Part shown: positions 34,678-45,873 of the stretch, in pieces
Layout of the letters: every line of letters starts with the position of its first letter
Numbering within the stretch: the first letter of the stretch is position 1
Assembly: GCA_027924585.1 (NCBI GenBank)
Contig: BSBM01000994.1
Location: forward strand, 14,655,001 to 14,719,000
Source: Larix kaempferi
Lineage: Eukaryota; Streptophyta; Pinopsida; Pinales; Pinaceae
Length of the DNA stretch: 64,000 bases
Direction of reading: 5' to 3'
Notes under the pieces: generated by a model
Told to the model about the DNA's origin: nothing
The model's database searches: none
The model's input: the letters and a program-made list of their open reading frames with translations, nothing else
Translations under genes and position numbers: made by a program

Positions 34678-35379
34678 TGTTAGATTTTTCAGAATTTACT
34701 TCAATATGATCTAGGATCTTAACTGAGAGAACAACAGGTACAACAAATCTACAGCATATCAATCATGGACACAATAATGCAAGCACACAAGAGACACAGA
34801 GTTTACTTGGGGAAAACAATAAAGGTGAAAAATGCCAATAACTTCCTCAGAGATAGATAGAGCAATGATACAACCAAAATACAAGAGATAGTCTTCTCCT
34901 AGAAGCAAATCCTCCTCCTCATAAGTGCGTTACTTTCCGAATGAGAGAAGTGTGAGAGTGAATGATCAAATAGAGATCTCCCAATCTCTATTTATACTTG
35001 TTCTGTCCTGCCCAATAAACTAATGGGGCCTACATGTCTAGCTTAACCCATGGTTAACTTAATCTGGGCCAACCCCACACTTGGTAGTCTAATAACCCTT
35101 TGCCCCACATGGTCGACCCCCAATAAGGTGGTCTAATAACCCTTCGACCCACATGAATTATACAGGGCCAACCCCAATAAGGTGGTCTAATAACCCATCA
35201 AGTATAAGTTACGACACTTGCAATATAAATGACGACACTTCTATATAGAGGAATAATAAAATCTCTATATGAATACAAACACTTCCGTATAGAGGAATAA
35301 TACCATCTCTATAGGAGTACAAAATACATATATGAAATACATGGGTGAAATACATTCCGAAGTTACATATACATCAACA
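34678..35379 (-). repeat. Element A 5' LTR
   Basis: 702 bp, same limits as the 3' LTR. Has the TATA inverted repeat at 34968-34993: AAATAGAGATC with AATCTCTATTT, in which the innermost pair has become a G-T type pair. Followed by the TSD aggct at 35380-35384. Confidence 0.94.
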
Positions 35380-35384
35380 AGGCT

Positions 35385-36941
35385 GGTCCGTTTGTTCATT
35401 GTTGACGCCTTTGGATATTTCCAGTCTTTCATGGATTTGTAGAGAGAGCCCTCTCCGACTATGCTGGTTCAGTAGCATTGGTCCAAAGTTGGTTAGTGGT
35501 TACCCCGACTTTCCCTCTCCCGCAACTCAGAGGGTACAATTTGGGTGTTAACAATCCTGTTTTCCAGGTGTTATTTTTAATTTAGTGCGCCTAGGTATTC
35601 ACGTTGATTATCACTGACTCTTTCTCTCTTCTACTCAATCTCTCTTGCTTGAGTGCATAAAATTTCTTTCTTTTCCACTTAATCTCTCTTGCTTGAGTCC
35701 AGGAAATTATTTTAGCATGGTTAGAGCCAGATCATCAATTTCGCCACTTGGTGTTTTTCCTTTTTCTAATATTGTATTTCTCCTTTTTATGAATCATTAC
35801 TAATGATGATATTATTTTTGGTATGCATTCAATTTCAATCACAATATTTTTCTACTTGTGACACATAAATTTGGTTCTCCTCGTGGCTTCATTATTTATT
35901 TCCATGACCAAGTCTTTTGAATCTGTTACAACTTCACACATAGATAGTTGGAACATCATATCATCAATCCATCAACAATAGCTTCACCTATCTATTGATC
36001 AACTATTACTCATTAAAATTTCATATGCTTTGGTGATTTAACTATCACTTTATTCAAACCCTTGGAATATGATTTCTAATCACCATATTTATGCACAATA
36101 CATATAATGCTTTTATTGTCAACAAATCACATAGGTTCTAATAATCTACTAAAATCCACTTGTTAGCGCATTTCCAGTAACATGGTCAAACTTTAAAAAA
36201 ATCATTTTCTAACATTGGTTTTAGTTTCCATACAATCCTATAATTAAACAAATACTATCTTTAAAATTCATCACTCATGCTTGATTGATTCAACTCTAAT
36301 ATCCATACAAGATGGATTATAATCAACATTCTATTTTGTTTATGATTTTCATCAGTCATAAATCATGTACATAGTCCTGTAATGTTAAAACATTTATTGT
36401 TCCTTTTCATAAACTATATTTTCTCATGGATTATAGTAACTTATCCACCTGATAATTTTACAATCTTTTAATGGCTACTCTATTCAAACGTTTTATCTCA
36501 CATTTTCAGAATAAAAATTATAAGACTAGGGTCTTCTCGACTAGACACCTTTGTCTATAATTGTATATATAGAAATAATTCCAGAACAACATCTATACTT
36601 CTTTCTCAATATATTCAGAATATATTATAACCCAAACTCCATTATTTAGTATATAAACATAATGCTTCAAAAATAAAACAAAATGGAAGTACTACTTGTA
36701 AACTCACAGATTTCAATCCAATCGATTATTTTCGGAAATGGAATAAACTACCTAGTCATAGAATTTAATCTCTCTATCTCATTAGTCACCTCTTGGAGAA
36801 CTTGAAGATTAATTCATCTTAATTCATCCCTTCGTCCATGTCTTCAATGCAAACAAAACAAAAATCAATTTGTTAGCTCGACAAACTTCATATTTTCTTA
36901 CATCATCTTGAGCCCAAATAGGCCCGAATGCTGCAACATCA
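35385..36941. other. Gene-free sequence right of A
   Basis: 35385-35550 continues the old sequence left of A. After that the stretch is AT-rich with no frame above about 70 codons and no motif. If the PBS at 36942 is real, part of it is the interior of another minus-strand LTR element that has lost its coding region. Confidence 0.4.
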
Positions 36942-36953
36942 ACTCTGATACCA
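36942..36953 (-). promoter_or_regulatory. Probable PBS of another minus-strand LTR element
   Basis: actctgatacca (plus strand) is the complement of tggtatcagagt, close to the initiator-Met PBS of the other elements. Three bases further, tgtaacacaccc starts a likely LTR terminus, the same arrangement as at B's PBS. Confidence 0.5.
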
Positions 36954-38294
36954 CTTTGTAACACACCCAATATCCTCAATGCTATTTTGAATAAATGGGG
37001 TGTAAATTTTTTTCCTTACTTCGTACAACAATGTTAGTCTTATAACACTAAACATCATAGTTAAATGTTCACATCAATTACATGCAAACCCATCTAGTTT
37101 GGGATTCATTATGTAGTTTTTTTTCTTCCCAAAAAAACTTTAATCTTTCCCTAATTAAGCATACTCGATGCCATAATATTATAGGACTTTCCAATCCACC
37201 TTATACGAGAATGAAACTTCCTATTTCGTTAAAAAAAGCTTACCAATAAGAAGATACCAAAGATAATGACTTTGCATATCAATTTCTAGGGAAGCATATA
37301 ACAACATATACATAGGTGCATTGTTCACATAAGGAACTATCATGGATTTCTTAATAACTTATTAAAAACCTCAAGGAAACCTTTTTTACTTACCACGCAT
37401 AGTTAGTCAAATAATAGGAATACATTGAACACATTTTCAACATAATCAAATTCTTGATATGATGATCCATGAAAATTATGATCACTTAACTTCCAATCAT
37501 AACATTCACCATTGCAAAGTACTATTCCTATTTAGCTATACAAATTTCATATGTATGAATTTCAACCTACATTTAATTATAATTTTACACAATAACATCA
37601 TGTCAATGACATCAATTATTTGGATATTTACATGCATATCTTTTATAAAGAAAACCACACATATTATCATTATTCTAATCTCATATATTCACGAAATTTA
37701 AAATGTACATAATTAAACATAGAGTATCATTATATCAATCTCGATGACCAACAACCACGTAAACTACTTCACCAATTGACTGTACGATATAAACAATATT
37801 TCATAACAAGGAACATATGTACATTGAATTAATTAACAATGGTAATCAAATATATAATTATAAACTTTACATCTTCTAATACCAATACAACAATGAAGAG
37901 TACTTATCTCAATTAAATCGACTTAGGACACTGAAGGTTTGACTACAACTTTCCTCCCAACCATTTGACTCTTTGTCCGGTGTATATTTCTGCCACCAAG
38001 AAACCACCCCCAAGCTAGTAATGAATCCAATAGGGTAGAGATTTTTATTAAGGACTATCTTACTCTCATATATCTTGAGAGACTAATAATAATCTTAATT
38101 TATCTTCCCCACATTAATAACTCATTGAGTTTACTCAAAATATTAGGTTCATTCCCTTCCTCCATTACTTACACTCAATAAGTGCATTCAAGGTATTAAC
38201 TAAGGATAACATTCCCTTTTGGGACTTATACATAAATACTCATATTATGTCCTTGATTCCTTTCACAATATATTCGATTAAATATTATCTTTGT

Positions 38295-38298
<4 letters not shown>

Positions 38299-38339
<41 letters not shown>
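38299..38339. repeat. (AT)n microsatellite
   Basis: About 20 uninterrupted AT dinucleotides. Confidence 0.95.
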
Positions 38340-38343
<4 letters not shown>

Positions 38344-38639
38344 ACCTCTCAATCATTTAAAAATTATGTGAAGTAGTAATCAAAGGGCATGGGTCCATCG
38401 ATTTGGGATCGGGCTCCTTGAGATCCATCCCTTCCCACTTTAAAAGATAAATTTCAATAATATAATAAGCGTAATGCTAAATGTTTGAGTAATGGGATCA
38501 GGATCTCGCTGATCCATCCCTTCCCAGTCAAAGCAGAAGTAAAAGAATGTAAGGAAATAATAGTGGAGATCGTTGCGATCTAATCAAATTCAAACTCCAT
38601 CGACTGATAAATATATAGGGATCATTGAGATCGATTAAG

Positions 38640-39020
38640 TAAACAACATTACTAAAAAATTAAAAAACAGTCCTGAGATTGCAGAGATTGGTCCAACAAC
38701 AGGATAACTAACTACTTAAAAAAAACGATCCGCAGATCGTAGAGATCGATCCAACCACATGATGATTAACAACTTTAAAGACGACGAGCCTAAAACCACA
38801 GAGCTCAATCCAACCATAGGATAAGAAACAACTTTAAAGACAACGATCCTGAAATCGCAGAGATCGATCTAACCATAGGATAAACAACAACTTTAAAGAC
38901 AGTTATCCTGAAATCGAAGAGATCTATCCAACCATAGGTCAAATAACAAATTTAAAGACAACGATCATGAGATCACAGATCGATCCAACCAAAGGATAAA
39001 CAATGAGTTTAAGAACAATG
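38640..39020. repeat. 60-bp tandem array
   Basis: About six diverged units with ccaaccataggataa, aactttaaagacaacgatcc and gaaatcgcagagatcgat; actttaaag recurs at about 59-60 bp steps (38772, 38831, 38890). Looser relatives of gagatcg continue to about 39450 and back to 38400. Confidence 0.85.
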
Positions 39021-41183
39021 ATCCTGAGATCACATAGATCGTTTATCTTTTTGCAGAGTATTCACACGAAAAGGAAAAGAGGCGCAGAGATCGTATTTCT
39101 CTGTCCAGATATTACAATACACCACAAGGAATTAAGCGCAGAGATTGCATTTCATTTATTGGGAATCAAGACTCTCTTAACAGAGTTTCACCGTCCCATT
39201 CTCAGATCGCACAATATATAGATAATGTAGAGTTGACTATTTTGGAATGTAACTCTTTGCACAGAGCCAAGACACACAATAGAATACTTATATACATTAC
39301 TAGTGGTTCAACTTGGGATTGCTCACACAGATCCATCCTACCCAACATGATGTATGTGTATAAAATTACCAACAGTTGGACTAGAGATCGCTCACATAGA
39401 GATGACCCACACAATATGATATATCTATATAAACTACGAACAACGAACAATTTGACTAGATATCACTCACATAGAGTCATTCCCCTTCATGTAAACACAT
39501 AGTCTAATCATATATATATATGTTCACTGGAAAAAAAATTGATCTTGGGATTGGGATCTTTAAGAGCCTTCCCTTCCCAACATTTCAAACACAGAAATAA
39601 AATTTTCCACTGACAGAAACCATCAAAAAGAAAGAAGGACTAAGCCCCCCTCTCACTCAAGCTCAACCCTTCTTATCAAGGATGAGATTTCCCCTCAACG
39701 AGGTAACACATGGTAGATTCTAGAAGTTAGCACTCTTTCGATTATACAAGTGGCGGCCTAGTGAGTTTCGCACTCCTTCAAGGAGACAAACTCACTACAA
39801 TCTCTCAAATATTTTCTCCACTCCATCTACTTAAACGTTTTAATTAAATTATGTATTTATATTCCACTTTGATTTCCATTGGGAGTGAGCCCATGCTTCT
39901 ATATAGCATATATATAATTTGATGTCAAATATATTTTTTATTGAATTTAATATGCATAAAACGTATTCGTTAAATCTCTTTTTAATAATAATTATTTACA
40001 ATAATTTGTTTACCTTTTTTATTAGTCATATAAAAAGAAAATAATCCTTCTTTTATTTTGGGCCATGAACAAATATATATATACATATATATATATATAA
40101 GAATAATTTTCTTCTTAGGACGAGTTCCCTCCTTTCCATTATTTTAAATTTTTAATAATATTTGCTCCTTAAATTATTCTTGAGCTTAGGATATTAATAA
40201 AGAGTAGGATACTCAGTTCTAGTTAGGATCACTAATATTAGTTAACTAACTAATTAGGTTATAAGATTTTACTTAGACACTTGCAACGAATACTAATTTC
40301 CTACTAGGATGGACCATTTAACTTAGGATTGACCTAACTTAAGATGATACTTAATACCTTAAGGACATGAAGTAAACCGTTACTTTTCCTCTAGTGCCTA
40401 TTGGCTCCAAGATGACATCAGTCAGTCAACCTCTCTCCCCTAGTGGATTCTTTCCCCATCGTTTAGTTGCGTCATAACCTTCAATCTCTTAGGTCTATAA
40501 TCAACAATTGCAACTTAGGAAATAAATAACAACACTTACAAGGTTTATTGGTCGGGCATTTTCCTTGACCTCCTCACCAGAAACAAGTACATAGTTACAT
40601 TTTTAGTTACAAAAATAATAGGCCAAAGATGGATGTTACATCCACAGACAAATGAGACGCTAGAAATCACAAATATTCTATGAAGGTAGAGAATATTGTG
40701 AAGAAGAGAGTGATGGATTATAAAAATTACTAGGTAAACATGTTTACAAATGCCAAAACCTAAGTCAATAATAGGATATCTGTGAGTTTCATGAGGACAA
40801 ACCACTCGACATTAAATAATTTTACTTTTAAAAATGTCATTAGCATCTTGCAATGCCCACCTTCTTGATTCCATGCCATAATATTTTATTATTCTTAGAT
40901 TATGAATTAATATGAAATGGATCAATATATAATCTTTCATCTATTTTGGTATGTTTTGGTTGAAACGATTTAATGAATTGGCTCATGTGGCCCATTTTAG
41001 GGGCAAACATCACTTTGCGGATTTCTGGTCTTGAACCTTCTAGTGCCTCTTTGAGGGTCAAAATGGTGTTTTCTTGTGGAAAAGTATTACGAATCATATT
41101 GAAATCAAAGGAATTTTCTTTAGGGTTTTTTGGGAAATTTCACGATCCAGCAGTTGGTGAAAAAGACAAGTATTGAAACCTTA

Positions 41184-42270
41184 GCCATGGTGGATGAGTC
41201 TGGTGAAGAAGTGGTGGGAGATTATGAGCAGTGACTTACAAATCTAGAAATATAATTTGTTGATATCTCACCCAACATGTCAGTCCTCATGGTGGATCTA
41301 GAGAGAAACTTTGGACCTTTCGGTCATTTTGGAGGTTGTAACTTAGGGATCAAATCATAGGGGGAATCAAAAGATAAAGCTGATATATAAAAGGAGCCAA
41401 GGAAAGAACCCGAGAAGGAGAAGCCATGCTCCAATGTGAGTACCACTTCCCAACATTTATTTAAGATGGAAGTGGAAGTCTATATCAAGCTATGCCAAGG
41501 TAAGATTGATGCTTTAAATTTGAAACATTCGTTGCAAAAATTATAGTTCTATTTTAGTATACAATTTCATTTCCTTGATTTAATTTAGAGGGTCATCCAT
41601 AAACTTGGAGGGAAATCCACACAGAGACACTTAGGTCTGAATGTGATCCTCGACTAACAAAGAGGGAGGATTTAAAAACCCTTATTGTTTCATGGTTCTA
41701 CCCTATCAATTATGTAGAGGACCAATGGATCTGCTGGAAATACATTAGGAAAATGCAAGGGTAGAGTGTGTAAGAGCAGACCACCCAAATCATGAAGAGC
41801 ATATGATGAGTATCTTACACAAGAATCCAGATGTACTCCTCAAGTATATGAGAGGTCTAGACTGTCATTTACAAAAGCATGTGAGGCTATTCAAACCCAA
41901 TACAATTGATGAAACCTTTGTGAAAGCAGAGTACCTAGAAACTATTAGCCATATGAAAGGACATCCAAGCATTTCAAGACAAAAATAGAACCAATATGCT
42001 TCAAAGGAAGGGAAGAGGAAGAAGAAATGAAAATGTAAGAGGACTACAGCCATGACACATCCATGTAAGTATCTGAAAAAAAATTGTAACCATTGTAACA
42101 TCGATTCTCACACCGAATAAAAGTGTTGGAAACTACATCAAGAGATGAACCTTAAGAACTATAAGAATGATGTTTATAAGAAGAACTTTTTAGCCACAAA
42201 TTCATGAAAAGAGGTAAAGATAAACTCAGATGTGGCTGAGAATATTGTTTGCACTCTAGTGTAGAAGGAG
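41184..42270 (+). pseudogene. Element G gag
   Basis: Fragments in changing frames match a common plant gypsy gag: MEVEVYIKLCQGKIDALNLK (about 41467-41530), then a decayed central part with YVEDQW-like coding near 41710, and an intact piece at 41803-41988 with KNPDVLLKYMRGLDCHLQKH and DETFVKAEYLE. About 42130-42180 encodes a KCWKLHQEMN-type segment that usually follows the zinc-binding cysteines. Gag packages the element RNA. Numerous stops and frameshifts. Confidence 0.75.
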
Positions 42271-42299
42271 GTGAAACTAATTAGTGTCCATCACAAGGA

Positions 42300-42702
42300 A
42301 TCAAAGGAGATGGAAAAACTCTTCCATACCAAGATCTAGATCAAGAATACCAAGGTAGATGCTCTATTAGATTTGCGTTCACAGGCCAATATCATAGCAG
42401 AATATTTGGTAAGTAAGCTTGGATTGGAAGCACATGATCACCCTATCACCTATTCATTAGGATGGGTAAATAAGGATATAGAACTCAGTGTCACAAAATA
42501 GTGCAAGATTAAATTTTGCATAAGTGTATATTATATTGATGAAGTGGAGGTAGGTGTAACACCCCTTAATGTTTGTGGTGTAGTGTTTCAAAGTCCCTAC
42601 ATGTATAAGAGGGTGCAATATTCATGAGGATATCAAAACAATTGTGCTTGATCAAGGATGGGGAATCTTTCATCATCAATGTGCACAAAGATTAATCAAG
42701 TT
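42300..42702 (+). pseudogene. Element G protease
   Basis: Translation gives NTKVDALLDLRSQANIIAEY, where the active D-S/T-G of retropepsin is changed to D-L-R (the family has DSGS), then VSKLGLEAHDHPITYSLGW and LIKDGESFIINVHKD. A TAG in the middle and later stops break it. The reading ends where element H begins. Confidence 0.75.
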
Positions 42703-42797
42703 TATCAATTTAAGTTCAAGAGTAGACATATAGGAACTAATCAAAGAGAGATATATAGTAAAAGAAATCAATCATCAACAAATTCATGTGACAAATT

Positions 42798-44497
42798 TGT
42801 CATGTCCCAAATTTGGCATTGGGTTACAATGGACTAACACATTGTCCATATTCGTTAGAGTTGTCAAATTGATGCTAAAGGTCAAATACTTGCCAAAGAG
42901 GGAAATTACTAGTTTCCTAGGTTTGGGGTGGAATCTTTGGGATTGTGAATAATGGGGATAATAAATGATGTTGGAACATTAGGATGGCATAAATATTTAA
43001 GAAAGGAAATAAATAAATATATACAAGTGAAAATCAAAGTGACATTTGATCATGAAGACACGTGGAGGAAGTGGGACCCATAGAAGCTAGAATGTATGTG
43101 TCACATGGCATCCTCTTCTTGCAATTTCGAATATATGGGAAGCCTGATGTTCTTGGTATGAGTTATAAGGTAAATAATACTTGTCATGAGTCAATGAGGT
43201 CGAAATATAGAGGAAGAGTAACTCCCATGGAAGAGGAAGAGGAAATTTGGAGCTACTGAGACACTTGGGCTAGATTCCCTAGCTCTATGACAACAATGAT
43301 GAAGATTCTATGACACCTATGACACAAATAAGACCTGAAGGCTGACATGCGACATATATGACATGCCAGGGCTAAAAATGGACTCCAAGAGGGCGCTCAA
43401 GGGTGTTAGGTTAGCTAAGATGCTTTCATATGTGATTTGGTGGAAGAGGGAGACTAGGAATTGTTGTACAAGTGGCAGTCTTTGGAATCTCTTCCCAACT
43501 TGAGTTGGAATGAGTCTCTTGGAAGGAATTCGACCCATGGAGGACATTAGAAGTTTACAAATGTCAATAACAAAGAAGAAAAGAAGCTTTTGATCATTTG
43601 TATAATTTGCAATTGCATTTGTGAAAAGGGAGAGCTAGTGGATGACTAGTTTCTTGCCTTATCCAATTTCGAGGGTTAAAGATTCCCATCCAAGTTGGTA
43701 ATTGGAAAGGCCTTTTAGACCTTTCATTTGGAGCATAGCCAAATTCGAGGGTGAAAGATTCCCATCCAAGTTGGTAATTGGAAAGGCCATTCAGACCTGA
43801 TATTTGGATCTTTAATGGAGTCTTTATTTGCAGGTGTAAGCTATAGGGCAGCTCATGGTCTCCTCTATTGTAGCACACTCTCTAAACCATTTCCAGTTTT
43901 GGTGGCATATTCTTGATCCTTGAGGTAGGGCATTTTTGGTGAGCTATTGTACTCTTTGGGGGAGCTTCTAATGCCCCATTTACTTTTTAATACGAATTAA
44001 ATAATATGTTCTTCATCTCCAGAAAGTTTCAGGTCGAAATTCCAAGTAGAAATGTATAAATATCATTTTTAATGAAAGAACGGTGCCATTTCCCCACTAT
44101 CTTGTTGTGAACCAATGTAATGCTGATGATTTCGAATGAATGGATGATTATATGATGAATTTCTGATTAATGTACTTCCATGGATGTATTTTACAAGTTT
44201 CATGTATTGTACTTGAGCATTTGAAGTAATTTTACTCATTTTCATTGCATTGGGAGAAGAAAAAGTGCCATTTCCCCAAGGGTCGAATTGGTGATTTTTG
44301 CAGTTGAATGGGAGAGGGTTGGAACGTATATAATAATCAATTAAGGGTGCAAATGAGACTTTAATAACATACTTAATACATTCCCTACCACTGTTCATAA
44401 ATTTGAGTGGGTTTGGAGGCATTTGGGAAGCCATTTTCAGTACTTACCCTAGGGGGATTTGAACCCCAAATTACTAGTAAAATTGCATACTTGGTCT
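42798..44497 (+). repeat. Element F 5' LTR, part 1
   Basis: Collinear with 51676-53275 of the 3' LTR. Short open frames on either strand (for example 43594-43878 minus, 44069-44434 minus) also occur in the other copy and show no domain. Ends at E's TSD ggtct (44493-44497). Confidence 0.92.
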
Positions 44498-44755
44498 TGT
44501 TAGAAATAGTAATTACTTCAGTTAGCTTTAGCTTTTACTTGAGTTACTAAATAGAAGTTTAGTTAATAAATGCAACAGCATGCTTTGCATGCATGCAAAA
44601 GCTAGGTTAAAGCTTTTAGGGTTTTCCATAAGTGTTTAAATACGCATTACGTTCTTGATTGTATTACATCAGTTGATCTCCGTTTATGAATAAAGATTGA
44701 AGAGCCGTAGCTCATTCCGCATTAATCTTTGTTTTATTTCTGCCTCCAACCTTCA
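44498..44755 (+). repeat. Element E 5' LTR
   Basis: TGTTAGAAAT to AACCTTCA. Contains catgcatg at 44588-44595 in the wider cluster gcatgctttgcatgcatgc, a form of the RY motif bound by plant B3 factors. tttaaatac at about 44635 could be the TATA box. Confidence 0.95.
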
Positions 44756-44756
44756 G

Positions 44757-44770
44757 TTTGGTATCAGAGC
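44757..44770 (+). promoter_or_regulatory. Primer-binding site of E
   Basis: tttggtatcagagc two bases after the LTR; initiator-Met tRNA type. Confidence 0.9.
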
Positions 44771-44940
44771 ATAGGAGAAGATCAAATTGGTAGCATCAAT
44801 TTCCGAAGAAGCCAAAGCCGTAGCTTTGAAGAATTTAAGATATTTGAAGATATTTTTCAAAACTTGTTTAAGAGGGAGGATTATTATTTGTTTTTTAAAA
44901 AAAAAAAAAAAAGGAAGGGAGATTATTTTGGATAGAACCA

Positions 44941-45873
44941 GTGAAAGACACCGCAGCGTCTATGGCTTCTAGCAGCAATCAATCTCAGATTTCTCCTCTT
45001 ACAGGGAAAAAGGACTATGATGTATGGGCCACGAGGATGGCAGTTTATCTCAGGTCAGAAGATGCATGGGAATATGTCGTGTATGGCTATTCCGAACCTG
45101 CAGATGAGGCAGCTTTTCAAGCCCTTTCAAACGCAGAGAAGGATGTCCTGCGAGCGCATAGGAAGAAGGATGCAAAGGCACTGCATCTCATAATGAACGC
45201 TTTGGATAACAGCGTATTTCCAAAGATATCAGCATCTTTACATGCCAAAGCAGCATGGGATACCTTGGCGACCAGTTATCAAGGTGCTGGTAAGGTTCAA
45301 ACAGCAACACTCCAAAACCTAAGAAGAGACTTTGAAGATCTGAAGATGAAAGAATCAGACTCTGTAGACTCTTTCATGACCAAAGTCATGGGGATTGTTA
45401 ATCAGCTGAATATCTATGGTGAAAAGATTGGAGATCAAAGGGTGGTTGAAAGGGTTTTGAGATCCCTACCCCACAAATTTGAGTCGAAAGTTTCAGCGAT
45501 TGAAGAAGCAAAAGATCTAAGTACTCTCTCTATAGATGAGTTGACCGGATCTTTACTTTCATTTGAATCCAGACTCAACAGGAATGAATAATCCTCTCAT
45601 GAGAATGCTTTCAAAGCACATGTCTCATTCTCAAGAGGCAGAGGAAGAGGCAGAGGAAGAGGCAGAGGAAGAGGAGAATCAAGAGGACGAGGCAGAAGTG
45701 GCCGAAGTAATGGCAATGGAGATCAAGATCACCATCATAACCATGAAGGCGGAAACTGCGACAAAAAAAGGTCAGATAAATCTAATATTCAGTGTTATTA
45801 TTGCAATAAATTTGGGCATTATGCTCATCAATGCAAAAAGAAAAAGGCTGATCAAGCAAATCATAATGCTAAT
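44941..45873 (+). pseudogene. Element E gag, one in-frame stop
   Basis: Open from 44941 (start possibly at MASSSNQ, 44962) to a TAA at 45589-45591. Motifs: DYDVWATRMAVYL, WEYVVYGYSEP, KKDAKALHLIMNALDNSVF, AWDTLATSYQGAGKVQ, DSVDSFMTKVMGIVNQL, and VVERVLRSLPHKFE, a UBN2 copia gag. In the same frame after the stop, 12-bp repeats (ggcagaggaaga) encode an RG-rich linker, then comes the zinc knuckle CYYCNKFGHYAHQC (C-x2-C-x4-H-x4-C). The stop thus separates capsid from the RNA-binding nucleocapsid. A frame at 45563-45877 is a shadow of the RG repeats. Confidence 0.93.

Larger units (their letters stand above)
5637..35379 (-). mobile_element. Copia element A, host of the first nested stack
   Basis: Bounded by two direct LTRs of 702 bp (5637-6338 and 34678-35379), flanked by the TSD aggct (5632-5636, 35380-35384). 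On the minus strand the order is 5' LTR, PBS (tggtatcagagct, complement at 34665-34677), gag remnant, non-coding body, polymerase remnant, tandem arrays, PPT and 3' LTR. It is split by element B at 10621-33304, and without B is only about 7 kb. LTRs differ at several percent by eye, so it is the oldest element of this stack. It belongs to the same family as D (shared LTR, leader, gag fragment and arrays) and is non-autonomous. Confidence 0.93.
36957..40890 (-). repeat. Probable long LTR or LTR-rich sequence, right limit unknown
   Basis: Begins TGTAACACACCC beside the PBS. I found no second copy and no TSD, so the right end is uncertain and the other LTR may be lost. Contents: AT-rich DNA, an (AT)n microsatellite at 38299-38339, the 60-bp array at 38640-39020, and no gene. 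A minus-strand frame at 40545-40805 (86 codons) has no recognisable domain. Confidence 0.35.

Noticed and set aside
40545-40805. Minus-strand frame of 86 codons with hydrophobic segments
   Set aside because: No motif, no promoter or neighbour support, and AT-rich DNA readily gives such hydrophobic frames.
43594-44434. Minus-strand frames in F's LTR, partly repeated in the other LTR
   Set aside because: Conservation between the two copies is explained by LTR duplication. No domain is present and the copies differ in frame.
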